DNA of 64,000 bases from Rhizophagus irregularis (GCF_026210795.1 NC_089460.1:1-64000); one strand, 5' to 3'; positions 49,516-61,210 are shown, numbered from the stretch's first letter. The notes: generated by a model from the sequence alone, not told the origin. Made by a program: numbers and translations.

Positions 49516-51060
49516 TAAGGTGAATTTTATATGCATAAGATAATTATATATATGTTTATTTGTTTTAATAAATTTATTATTTTTTTTTATTGGTTTGGTA
49601 GGACTGGTGAATATATTAATAATATAACAAATATTACGAATTAGTAATTGATATGTACAATTTCAAAAAAAAAATGCCCCCACTCTTCTAAATTTTATAA
49701 ATTACATTTATTTGATAATCATTTAAAAGAGCATCTCCTTCAAAAAACAAATCAATAAATTTTACGTTTTTGCGATTAATTTGTATATAAAATTTTATTA
49801 ATTTGAGTTTTCTCATTTGGCTGATAACTGTTAAACAAATAAAAGAATTTTTATACATGAAACACAAAAAATTATTTTGAATTTAATCGTAATTTTGTTA
49901 AAATTCATAGTTACAATTGATTTGTAAATTGTTCTATTTTTTATTGGTTAGACTGAAGTTCATTGTCTGATCGGTCACATCAACTAATATCAAAAATGCT
50001 GATCAAACAACCCTGACTAATATATAATGAGTTGGAATTTTATTTCACTCAGGAGTGGTATCATTAGATTTTTTATTCTGTGTATGCATGCTTATGTTCG
50101 AAATTATACAAATTTTTTATCGTGCAAAGAAAAACTTTAATGTTTATTTGTTTCCATGTAAGATACGACTGACATAATTATTACTACTAAGTATGCGAAG
50201 GTTTCTGCAGTTCCTGCGAATTCTACTTTAATGACTTGTACGAAAAATTGCTTGGTTTAGTATAATGAGTAAGTATCAAAATCATGCGGTTTCTATCCAT
50301 AATAATAACAAGGAAAAAAACTCATGTTTACGCGTATTTATTTTATTTCCATATAAAGTGATATAATTATTAAATATTCGAAAGTTTCTGCGGTTACTGC
50401 TTTAATGACTGGTACGAAGAAATTGCCTAGTTTAGTAAGTAATCGAAATTATCCTTATGTTCACGTGCGTGTTTTTATTTCCTCAACTGAAGTATTATTA
50501 CTAAGAAAGTTTCTGCGGTTCTGCTTTAATGACTGGTACGAAAAATTACCTGGTTTAGAATAATGAGTAAGTAATTGAAATTATGCGAATTTATCCTTAT
50601 GTTCACGTGCATTTGTTTTTATTTCCTCAACTGACATAATTATTACTAAGAAAGTTTTTTTGCTTGGTTTAGAATAATGAGTAATTATGCGAATTGTACG
50701 AAAAAATTTCCTGGTTTAGAATAATAAGTAATTATGTGAATTGTACGAAAAAATTTCCTGGTTTAGAATAATGAGTAATTATGCGATTTATCCTTATGTT
50801 CACGCATATTTGTTTTTATTTCCTCGACTGACATAATTATTACTAAGAAAGTTTCTGCGGTTCTGCTTAATGACTGGTACGAAAATTTGCATGATGTAAT
50901 TATTGAGTATTCGAAAGTTTCTGTTAATGACTGGTACAAAAAATTGCTTGATTTGGTTTAAAGAGTTTTTTTTTTTTCATAAATAATGGACAATTTTTTT
51001 TCTTCAGAAATATTTTTTTTTCTTAAATTGTAAGAAATCTCATTTTTCAAAAGTATCATT

Positions 51061-52233
51061 ATGGAATCAGGAAATAAATTGAGAGAATCCTCTCGTAAGA
51101 AAATTGAGGAATTGCTAATCGAAGGGAATCACAAGCGTAGTGATAGAAGCCAAAGCCGAAGCAGAAATAACAACAGTAAAACTAACATCAACACCAGCGA
51201 AACCATCAATGACGAAGTTAACGTTCTTCAGACTAAGAGATGGCTTTCTGTAAATTCAAAAATTGAAGGTATTTGCAAATATTTAAGAAATTAATAAAAT
51301 TATCTTGTAATTAATATTTATTGTAATTATGGTAAATCGATTAACAAAGATTGAAAATAAAATCGATACTTTAAGTAAAGAAATACACGAGTTTAAATCC
51401 GAATTAAAAAATTTACTTTCTGATAAAATAAATTTGTCATCAAGCGTTAAAGAATCATTCATAGTGGTAGGAATATCTTTGAAATATTTAATTTTATTAT
51501 TTATTTACATTCTAATTATTTTGATTGAAGGATATTTAGTACTGAACCATGCGAGTTTTTTCTCTAATTTTACTGAAGACGATTGGATCGCGTATTATAA
51601 CGAGAATATACATTAACAAGTAAGTCCTTATTCAATAACAAAATGTTTAATAAAATAAAATAAAATATTAAGTATTAACTTTCTTCGTAAAGTTAACAAA
51701 ACAAGTACGGTCCGTAAGAGGAACATTGTCCTCGAAATCAAGGGAGGCTATTTTTTCTATATTCGGATCCCGTTTACCACTTATATACACAAATGCCGGG
51801 CCGTCTGAAGTAGCAAAGTGGGAGAGAAAACCCAAAGTTAAAGATTGTTTTGAAGGCCTGTTCAAAAAAATGAATCCCAAGGACAAAAATTCTTCAATTG
51901 TTTTAGCAAGCGTTATTGACAGAGCCCTCCAAAATGACCATTCTAATGCAGAACTTGCATATGTTCTTGCGATCTGCTCAACAATTTTAAACCTAAATCA
52001 TGACGAAATAAGGTGTAAAAAGAATATCATGAAACAAAAAGTTAAAAAATTTTTAGTAAGTTTGTAATTTTGTAGTAGCATTTAATAAAATATCATTTCA
52101 TGGCTAATCATATTATTCTTTAAAGAAAAAAATCAACAGTCAAACGGGTATAAGATATTCCGATTTTGAAGATAATAGCTATGAGGAAGAAGAAAGCGGA
52201 AATGAAACTGAAGATGATGATGATGATGTATAA
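51061..52233 (+). pseudogene. Transposon accessory protein, tandem copy 3 (internal deletion)
   Basis: ATG present and first exon open (MESGNKLRESSRKKIEELLI). A deletion of about 80 bp removes the splice acceptor and the start of the VVKNVSKLLIKVSIYPTKDE exon, so the intron runs directly into IEGYLVLNHASFFSNF. A TAA replaces the Lys codon after NENIH (51614). The globular exon (KWERKPKVKDCFEGLFKKM) and acidic tail remain open. Confidence 0.75.
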
Positions 52234-52464
52234 TAATGTGAATTTTATTGTATGCATAAGATATTTTTTTTTTATTGGTGTGGCAGGACTGGTGAATTTT
52301 ATGTTTTTGCGATTAATTTGTATATAAAATTTATTAATTTGAGTTTTTCTCATTTGGCTGATAACTGTCAAACAAATAAAAGAATTTTTATCCATGAAAC
52401 ACAAAATTATTTTGAATTTAATCGCACAAAATTTATCAATTTTGTTAAAATTCATTTTTTTGTT

Positions 52465-52900
52465 CCTCTTTCGCAATATTTGGAAAGTTAAATTTATTTC
52501 TATCAAGTCTGATGCCGAATGCCGACCATAAGAAATTATAAATTTGTGAAAAGTGTTACAAATTAACCTCTAGTTATTTGTTATATTATTTATATAGTAT
52601 ATATTATCAACACGTCATGCATATTTCTCTTAATTTTATATTTATCATGCAAGAATTTTTTTTTAATAGTCGAGGTCAGAATTCTTTAAGACTCTACCAA
52701 AATCATATAATTTGACTCACAGATTACGAATTAATTTTATAAATCTAGTAAATTTGATAAATTAACCTATTATGGCATATACATGTGTTCATGTGATCAT
52801 CTAAAAATAGCTAAACACGAATTAAATAAACAAACTTAATATTCTCTATACGCTCTATTTTGCAAGGATCGCTCATTGTACATTTGCGTAGCAGAAGACT
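52465..52900. other. Unique AT-rich spacer in the large transposon
   Basis: Separates the triplicated segment from the 165-bp array. No repeat, gene or signal recognised. Confidence 0.4.
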
Positions 52901-54965
52901 AGCAGAAGTATCATGGAAAGTATTTATATATATTCATAGGCTTTATGAATATTTATAATATTAATAAATTATACGTAAGAAAAAGCTTTGCAACAGCTGC
53001 TGGAAAAATGAACGCGTACTTTCAATATAGTAGAAGTATGGAAGTTATTTATATTTCATAATTTCATTAATATTCGTAGGTTTACGACTATTTCATAATA
53101 TTAATAATTGTTCATGGAAAGTTTGCGTACAATATAATGGTAAAGGTATGGAAAGTATTTATACTCCATAATTTAACTATTTTATACAATATTAATAATT
53201 ATAACTGTTGGTCTAACTTTTGAACTTATAAAGTAAAAATAAAATTAACGCGTACTCTTAATGTAAGAAATAGTGTAAGAAATGGAAGGTATTTGTACTT
53301 TGTAATTTCGTTAATGCGTTTACGTCTTTTTTATAAAAAACTAGTGTTCACCTGTTGTCTACGACAACGGTTAATAATGTATTAAAATGGCATAATTCCG
53401 GCCAGAATTAAAAGATCTGCAAAGAATTTCCTTTTTTGGAAATTTCGAGCAACACAATTTTTTAAATTTCTCTGAAAAGTAACAGAAGATAAAATTTCCT
53501 TTTTTGGAAATTAGCGTAACTGTCAATTTCCTTTTATGGAATTCTGTGTAACCCAAATTTCAGTTTTTCGCCAGAAATAAAATTTCCTTTTTTGGTCTTG
53601 CATAACATTGGCGACGAATAGGAGTAGGGTTACACAATTCAAATGACTTATTTATATGGTTAATCTAAACATAACGCCCACGTGATTGCAGTGTTTTTTA
53701 ATATATAGATATTAATAATCACACATAATGAACTGTTGGTTTAACTTTTTGAACTTGTAGAAATAAAGTTAACGCGTGCTTTCAATGTAGTAGTGTAGAA
53801 GGAATGGAAGGTATTTGTACTTTATAATTTCGTTAATGTTCGTATGTTTACGTCTTTTTTATAAAATATTGATAATCACATAAAATGACAACTGTTGGCC
53901 TAACTTATTGAACTTGAATATTCGTTGATGCAGAAATGAATTTAACGCTCTCAACGTAGTAGTGTAGAAGGAATGGAAGGTATGTACTTCACGATTTCGT
54001 TAATGTTCGTATGTTTACGTCTTTTTTTATAAAAAATATTAATAATCACGCATATTGAAACTGTTAGTTTAACTTTTTGAACTTGTAGAAATAAAGTTAA
54101 CGCGTGCTCTCAATGTAATAGTGTAGAAGAGATGGAAGGTATGTATTCCTTAATTTCGTTAATGTTCGTAGGTTTACGACTTTTTAATAATAATCACAAC
54201 TATTGGTCCAACTTTTTGAACTTGTAATTATTTGTTTGACGTAGTAGTGTAGAAGGAATGGAAGGTATGTACTTCACGATTTCGTTAATGTTCGTATGTT
54301 TACGTCTTTTTTATAAAAAATATTAATAATCACGCATATTGAAACTGATAGTTTAACTTTTTGAACTTATAGAAATAAAGTTAACGCGTGCTCTTAACGT
54401 AATAGTGTAGAAGGGATAGAAGGTATGTATTCCTTAATTTCGTTAATGTTCGTATGTTTACGACTTTTTAATAATAATCACAACTGTTTGGTCCAACTTT
54501 TTAAACTTGTAATGTTTGTTTAATGTAGAGATGAATTTAACGCTCTCAACGTAGTAGTGTAGAAGAGATGGAAGGTATGTATTCCTTAATTTCGTTAATG
54601 TTCGTATGTTTACGACTTTTTAATAATAATCACAACTGTTTGGTCTAACTTTTTGAACTTGTAATGTTTGTTTAATGTAGAGATGAATTTAACGCATGTT
54701 CTCAACGTAATAGTGTAGAAGGAGTAGAAGGTATGTACCTCACAATTTCGTTAATATTCGTAAGTTTACTTTTTTTTTTATAAAAAATATTAATAATCAC
54801 GCATAATGATAACTGTTGGTCTAACTTTTGATCTTGTAATATTTGTTGATGCAGAAATGAATTTAACGCATGCTATCAACGTAGCAGTGTAAAAGGACTG
54901 AAGGTATGTACTTCATAATTTCGTTAATGTTCGTACGACTTTATTACAATTATGTTTATAGGTTA
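52900..54965. repeat. Tandem array, about 10 units of 130-170 bp
   Basis: Unit: GTAGAAGGAATGGAAGGTAT, GTACTTCATAATTTCGTTAA, TGTTCGTATGTTTACGTCTT, TTTATAAAAAATATTAATAA, TCACGCATAATGAAACTGTT, GGTCTAACTTTTTGAACTTG, AAATAAAGTTAACGCGTGCT. The first units are more diverged. A separate run at 53425-53600 repeats AAATTTCCTTTTTTGGAAAT four times inside one unit. No gene. Confidence 0.85.
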
Positions 54966-55329
54966 AGTTTTAATAACAATTTGTCTTTACAACACATCCT
55001 TTTGATATTACCAAATAATGTTATCCAAATGACTTTTATTTTATAATATCAGATATAGCAAAATATTAATCACAGATGAAATAGAAGTGAAGTTGAAAAA
55101 TAAAAAGTCAAAGAACGAAAGTCAAATAAATGAAGATGAGCGACAAATAAGATTAAAAAAATTCTATTGACGAGATTAAACGCAATATTATGATAGTTTT
55201 AAATACAAATTATTTATTGTAGCTATATTTCGAATAAAAATACAAAAATTACATAAATTTATAAAATATTACGTGTAAGTTACAGTGAAAAATATTATTT
55301 TGTAATTACATATATTAATCACTTGAATT

Positions 55330-55860
55330 TGTGAAAAAAGTTCGCGAAATAATAATATTTTGGAAAAGTTTTGAAATATTGTACCGTAAACCTGCGAAAT
55401 TCTGCGATGTAAAATTACGAAATGTTATACTTTCGGAAAAGTTTCAAAATATTATACCGTAAATTTACGAAATTCTGCGATGTAAAATTACGAAATATTA
55501 TACCTTCAGAAAAGTTTCAAAATATTATACCATAAACCTACGAAATCCTACGACGTAAAATTACGAAATATTACATTTTCGAAAAGTTTCGAAATATTGC
55601 ACCCGTAAACCTACGAAAATCCTACGACGTAAAATTATGAAATATTACACTTTCGAAAAGTTTCGAAATATTGCACCTGTAAACCTACGAAAATCCTACG
55701 ACGTAAAATTACGAAATATTACACTTTCGAAAAGTTTCAAAATATTGCACCCGTAAACCTACGAAAATCCCACGACGTAAAATTACAAAATATTACACTT
55801 TTGAAAAGTTTCAAAATATTGCACCGTAAATCTAAGAAATTCTACGATGTAAAATTTACA
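55330..55860. repeat. Right subterminal array, 6-7 units of about 75 bp
   Basis: Unit: ATTACACTTTCGAAAAGTTT, CGAAATATTGCACCCGTAAA, CCTACGAAAATCCTACGACG, TAAAATTACGAAAT. It contains the CGAAATATT core shared with the left array, and is followed by 170 bp of diverged TACGAAATATTACG motifs up to the element end. Confidence 0.9.
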
Positions 55861-56034
55861 TACATGGCAATATTACACTGTAATTCTACGAAATATTACG
55901 CATAAACTTACGAAATATTGCGTTGAAATTACGAAATATTACTGTTACGTAATTTTTCGAAGGTCATGTAAATTTACGGAGTATTTCGCAGGTGTAAATT
56001 TTTGTAATATTACGCCGTATTCAATTTGCAGATG

Positions 56035-59000
56035 TATTACTTGGTAAAACAATCAACGCTGAAATGACTGCTAACAACTTTGCTTTATTCGATGATGGGA
56101 AATAAAAAATTTCTGAACGAAAACTATGCAAAATCATATTGTTTTTAACAATAATAAAATCAAAAGATATTGTACATTATTGAGACCCAAATCCACAAAC
56201 TGAACCATCAGTATAGATTTCAAATTTTCTAGTTGAACTTTCAAGAAATTGTTTTTGAATTATTAATAATTAATTTTGATCGTGTGAAAGTCTAACAGTT
56301 TTGTAATTAGATTATCATTTATTTTAACTAAGCGGTTAATTGATATTACTGATTGATTAATTGTCGTTTCATAATTTTTCCAATTATTTTTAAACAAAAA
56401 GTCATTATAATTTAGATCTGTAATATCTAGCAAATTTGTCTGTGGTATAGCTTTCAAATCATTATTATTAAGTGTTAACCCATGATATGCACTATTGGAT
56501 TGGACACCAATAATTAAACTATTATTGGCATTAATTAAATGTTACAATTGTAATTTTTTTCACTCAATTGTTCTATATTGTCTAATTCATATCCTGAACA
56601 TTTCTGTAATTGAATAACTGATGATCTAAAATTCACGTTATTAATAACATTCAGATGTCCTATTATTATTAAAACACCTATTTCAATATTATTATTCCTG
56701 TTGTTCCAGATTCCAATAAATGTTAATTTTTTAGGAATATTATTTCTATCTATTTCACATTGGGCCATATTATACCCCTTAAAATGAGAAACAGCTGATA
56801 TTTTATATTCAGGTTTAAGGGTTTTTCCATCAATTGTAACAATATTTTGTAATTCTCTATACCACTTTTTGGGTTTAATATAATTACGTGTGTCTTCTCT
56901 AAAGGATTTCAGTTTTAAAGTACACCAATTAATCAAATACGAATTAGAAATTCCTATTAACTGATCTAAAAACATAACTCCATCTTTTTTAATCCTATGA
57001 ATATTATTAAAAAATTTTTCTGTTCCTAAAATATTTCTTATTGTTACATTATCACCAGTTATTTTATATTTTTCTATACTTAATTTATTATTAACGGAAA
57101 TATCTATATTGTTATATTTTAATATTTTGATATTTTCTAAAATCCAATTATTATAATTTCTTTTACTATAAAATAATTTTTTATAAAAATTATTATCGAA
57201 TGGAAATACTGATATTATATTATCTTTGATCCAAAATTTATGTTGTAGTTGTTTAAGTCTGAGCATCGTAATTTTTTCTAATAATCCAGTATCATTTAAT
57301 TGTATTAGAAAATTCGTACTTTTTGCTTGTAGTTGATTATCTGTTATATCTTTTATATTATAGATCAAATTATGATTAATTATTGCTGTTGGCATCCACC
57401 AAGAAAATCTTAATTTTTTTCTGAAAGCTCGTCTAAATGGTGACATAATAGATTCACATTTTCGATCATTAAGAATTGTCACTTGAGTACGATACTCAAT
57501 TGTAGGGATAATAAGAGCATTGAATATATATTGCAATTGTTTATCAGAAATCCTCTTATGTTTAATATTATCGATCAACTTTTTAACTTCTGATTTAGCT
57601 TGACTAAGCACGACATTTTTATCATCGTTGACATTGAACCAAACACTTAATATTCTAATAGATTCACTAGAAACTTTAGGTTTAATATTAATGTATTCTG
57701 ATCCAAATCTAATCATTAAACTATTCGAATAATTAAATGATTTGTCTATTTTTTTCAATAATAATTCAGACTTGTCTTTGTTGATTTTAATGTCATTCAA
57801 ACTATAAAATTCATTTGCTATATCTAACATTGTTTCCAACTGAAGTTGATCTTTTGCCAATAATGTGGTATCATTTATATACGTCTTTCCTGAAAATATA
57901 ATTGATTCTTTAATATAATCAGAATAAATATCTTTTTTATATTTCACAGTAATTTCGTAACCATAACTTTCTTGTTGTAATTGACAAAGTAAAGGATCGT
58001 AATATATACATTATAGGAGCGGTAAAATAATCTCTTCCTGGTCTATTCCTGTTAAAACATTATAAGGATTAGTTTTACCAATTGCGGTAAAAACTTGATT
58101 TTTTTGGTCTAAGAATAAATCACAAATAATTGAAATAAAATTATTTGGTAATTTCAATCTTTCTATCGTACGCTTTTGCCATATCGAGAGCTAAAATCCA
58201 TAGTTCTTTTTTGTTTTCAATTGCATTCTGTATTATTTCTTTAATTATTCTAATTGGTTCAAAGGTAGAATTGCCTTCTAATCCTGCAAATTGATTCCCT
58301 CTTAACACATTATTTCCTTTAAAAATTTTACTACATCGCCTATTTAGTATGGACACTAAAGCTTTCTCATTGTTTCTAATAGGACGATTGGCCGAGTATT
58401 CACTAATCTATAAGCCCAAGGTTTCGGTTTAGGTATGGGATATAAATCAGCTATTTTCCACTCTTTTGGAATTTTCTTTAAAGTTAGACATTCATTTAAA
58501 TAATCTTTAATATATGTCTTCATTTCTGAACTACTATGTTTAATCATCTTGTATGATACTCTTGACGGACCTGATGCCTTTCCATTTGGGAGTAAGGAAA
58601 TATGATACTCAATTTCTTCTTGCGTTATATGATCTATAAGACCATCATAAATATTTTCATCAACATAATTTCTAGGGGAATATTGATCAATCCATATTCC
58701 AGACAATATTTTTTCTTGATTAGTGGATCCTACAATATGTTGAAAATGATTGTTAACTTCTTTTTTTAATTGATTGAGGATCTGTTATTAAAACATCATC
58801 ATTATTCTCAGTAACTATCACTTGATCAATGACAATTGATTTTATTTCTCGATTCATAAATGAATTAATCATTTTCTTTTTATTGTTCATTAAATCGTCA
58901 CATCTTTCTTGTATATAGTCTTTCATTTGAATATCTCTATACTGAATAAGTTCTGCTTTGTATTGTATTATTAACAAATTATTAAGTTCTTTGAGTTTTT

Positions 59001-59108
59001 CAAGATATAAAACAATATTTGTTGGAGTTATATCGCTTGTTAGAACACTAGAAACTAACTTAACCTCATCCATTATACTTGTTGATATTGTTTTTTGTCT
59101 ATAATTAT
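56035..59108 (-). mobile_element. LINE retrotransposon, 5' half (reverse transcriptase, start of RNase H)
   Basis: Read from 59108 down: a pre-RT region (MDEVKLVSSVLTSDITPTNI), RT fingers GKASGPSRVSYKMIKHSS and EWKIADLYPIPKPKPW, NTRPIVLLETMRK, GNQFAGLEGNSTFEPIRI, motif A ELWILALDMAKAYDR with its Asp, then a damaged stretch, NPYNVLTGIDQ, and TYINDTTLLAKDQLQLETML, where the YxDD box reads YIND (first Asp replaced by Asn). A 470-codon thumb/connection frame (57947-56535) follows, then FEIYTDGSVCGFGSQ starting RNase H, in which the expected Glu is Lys (NKAKLLAVISAL). The frame ends at PSN, exactly where the 3' half at 35348 continues. Several frameshifts make it inactive. The endonuclease domain is missing; the sequence is cut at the MITE at 59109. 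Confidence 0.85.
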
Positions 59109-59390
59109 CACTGGTAAAAAAATGATTTATCCTACACATATCTTACACATATTGGGTACTCAAAATGTAGAAAATCATACACAAATAATACACATATCAT
59201 ACACATATCGGGTATTAATATATATATCATACATATATCATAGGTATCGATAGGTATACTATATATATAAAAGATCGATATATGTATTTAATATGTGTAT
59301 TATTTGTGTATGATTTTCTACATTTTGAGTACCCGATATATGTAAGATATGTGTAGATAATGTGTAGGATAGACCATTTTTTTACCAGTG
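59109..59390. mobile_element. MITE with CACTGGTAAAAAAATG ends, second copy
   Basis: Same 282-bp length and near-identical arms as the copy at 5966-6247, ending CATTTTTTTACCAGTG. Flanks are AATTAT and GCAAGA, with no target duplication. To the left is LINE sequence, to the right hAT transposase sequence with no continuation on the other side, so the MITE sits on a rearrangement junction. Confidence 0.85.
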
Positions 59391-59763
59391 GCAAGATGTA
59401 TCCACACGTTGGAATTCATCGTACTATGTGTGGGATCGTTTATTTTTTTTAAAGGATGCTATTACTCAACTTCAGGCCGATTTATCCACATCAACAGATC
59501 GTGAAATCAAAAAAGATGGAAATAGATTGAAGAGATTGTTACTTACGGATGATGAATGGGAGTTGCTGGACCAACTTGTTGATTTGCTAATGCCATTTGA
59601 AGAAGCAACTCATGAATTTTCTGGAAATTCATATATTACCTTAAACCGAGTTATTCCAATAATTAAAGAAATGATTTTTGATTTAGCTACTGAAGTACCA
59701 TCAAATAATGATGATTTTTTGAATGAGGATACCATATTTGGATCGGAAGCCCTAGCCCTATAA
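59391..59763 (+). pseudogene. hAT transposase fragment
   Basis: Opens inside the transposase at DVSTRWNSSYYVWDRLFFL, the conserved RW motif of hAT catalytic domains, then LTDDEWELLDQLVDLLMPFE, EATHEFSGNSYITLNRVIPI, and stops after SEALAL. The N-terminal BED finger, first Asp and the C-terminal dimerisation domain are absent. It was cut on the left by the MITE junction. Confidence 0.85.
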
Positions 59764-60186
59764 AAAATATGCACACTGTTTATATACTGTATATTCGCAT
59801 CTTTGATACTGTTCGCAATTTTATATACTGCACATCAGTATTATGTATACTGTTCGCAAAATGCCAATAATAAAAAATGTAACAAAGTATACGGTGAATA
59901 GACTGTATGATACGGTATTTTAATTTCATACATTTGTAACGTATATTGTATAAATATCTTTCTACTGTATATCGGTATTTTGTATACTGTTCGCAAAATA
60001 TGGATACGGTATATTAAATTCATACGTCTATAACGTATCATTCATTTCTGCTATAGATACGGTATATTAAATCATACGTTTATAATGTATTTTACTGTGA
60101 ATAATAGATACGGTATATTAAAATCCTTATATTCTACTACTTGATCTACCATTGCGCGAACTTTTCTTGCTATTGTTCGAAGTAGT
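59764..60186. other. AT-rich DNA with short diverged repeats
   Basis: Repeated TATACTGTTCGCAAAAT and TACGGTATATTAAA motifs, partly inverted (ATACTGTATATCGGTATT). No gene recognised; possibly the tail of a hAT element. Confidence 0.45.
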
Positions 60187-60309
60187 CATCAGCAAATTTA
60201 ATCGGGCATAATATTACGTAAGTTACGATGTCCGTAAATTTACGGAGTAAACATACGTAAGTTTACGGGTATCGTAAACTTCCGGAATATTATAGCATAT
60301 ACTTTTGCA

Positions 60310-60665
60310 AATTTTACGTACCGTAATCGTTGCGGAATATTACGCTCAAAATCCTTCGAAAATTTACGTACCGGAATCGTTACGAAATATTACGCTCGAA
60401 ATCCTTCGAAAATTTACGTACCGGAATCGTTACGAAATATTACGCTCGAAATCCTTCGAAAATTTACGTACCGTAATCGTTGCGAAATATTACGCTCGAA
60501 ACCTTCGAAAATTTACGTACCGGAATCGTTACAAAATATTACGCTCGAAATCCTTCGAAAATTTACGTACCGGAATCGTTACAAAATATTACGCTCGAAA
60601 TCCTTCGCAAGTTTTACGTACCGGAATCGTTACGAAATATTACGCTCGAAATCCTTCGCACCTAG
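60310..60665. repeat. Subterminal array, about 7 units of 50-51 bp
   Basis: Unit: TTTACGTACCGGAATCGTTA, CGAAATATTACGCTCGAAAT, CCTTCGAAAA. Shares the CGAAATATTACG core with the arrays of the 20.7-kb element although the rest of the unit differs. Long frames through it are produced by the repeat and are not genes. Confidence 0.9.
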
Positions 60666-60934
60666 AGTTTCAAACCGGATTTATTTTTAAATCCGGATTA
60701 GATATGAATAAACCGGATGCCTTCGGATTTTTCAAAAAGGTTGGGACACTTAGCAAAATTTAAAGAACTCGGAAATATTCAGTAAAGTTAAAATTATACG
60801 CTAATTCTGCGGCTTATATGAAAAGTGTTATGCTCAGTTATACATGCGCCATGTTGTGCGCATAAATCGGGTATAGTTCATGATAATCTTAATCTTTGAA
60901 TCTTACCTGTCTTTACTAATAAAAAAATTTTTTT

Positions 60935-61210
60935 TTCAGCGAGACTTTTCCCAATTTAACATCTAAAAAGCTTTCTGCAAGATATAAAGAACGTTTTTGT
61001 TAATGCTCCTACACGAAGACGTACACAGTTCACTTAAAAGAACATGGAATTGCATCACCACGTAAAATTCCGTTACCTAATGCAACCCGGTGGAATTCTT
61101 AGTTTCGACTGATTTTTTATGCTAAAGATTATATGAAGCTGAATTGCGAGTTAATACCAGAAATGAAAAAAATAGCGAAAATTCATGCTATTTTACAAGA
61201 TAATCAACAA
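60935..61210 (+). pseudogene. hAT transposase fragment (different family member)
   Basis: SARYKERF, NAPTRRRTQF, then after a frame change HLKEHGIASPRKIPLPNATR and WNS, stop, FRLIFYAKDYMKLN. The NATRWNSxF segment is the hAT RW motif. At least one stop and one frameshift. Distinct in sequence from the fragment at 59391. Confidence 0.7.

Larger units (their letters stand above)
43970..52464 (+). repeat. Three tandem copies of a 2.6-3.0-kb segment
   Basis: Copies at about 43970-46998, 46999-49907 and 49908-52464. Each begins TTGGTTAGACTG...TTCAT(G/T)GTCTGATCGG, has 0.8-1.0 kb of shorter repeats (unit about 145 bp: TTTCTGCGGTTCTGCTTTAA, TGACTGGTACGAAAAATT, CCTGGTTTAGAATAATGAGT, CTTATGTTCACGTGCATG), then one accessory gene, then a common 400-bp tail. 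Identity is high but each copy has its own deletions and stops. Array-like DNA upstream of every gene copy may be its promoter. Confidence 0.9.
35349..56034 (+). mobile_element. 20.7-kb Plavaka-like DNA transposon inserted in the LINE
   Basis: Left end CATCAGGAATTTAAACATGG, right end (inward, other strand) CATCTGCAAATTGAATACGG, both followed by GGCRTAATRTT. TA lies on each side (35347-35348, 56035-56036). Removing the unit and one TA rejoins the LINE frame exactly (PSN + SEITIYTD). Contents in order: 51-bp array with a nested MITE, accessory gene (-), repeats, transposase (+), three tandem 2.9-kb units each with an accessory gene, a 165-bp array, and a 75-bp array. Transposase homology to Plavaka and the 2-bp duplication place it near CACTA/CMC elements. 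The transposase is broken, so it is now non-autonomous. Confidence 0.88.

Noticed and set aside
35349-56034. Interpretation as an integrated giant virus or a Starship-like cargo element
   Set aside because: No capsid, packaging ATPase or DUF3435 captain gene was recognised; the ends, 2-bp duplication and Plavaka-like transposase explain it better.
60305-60763. 152-codon frame reading YRNRYEILRS repeats
   Set aside because: It is generated by the 51-bp subterminal unit and changes frame between copies.
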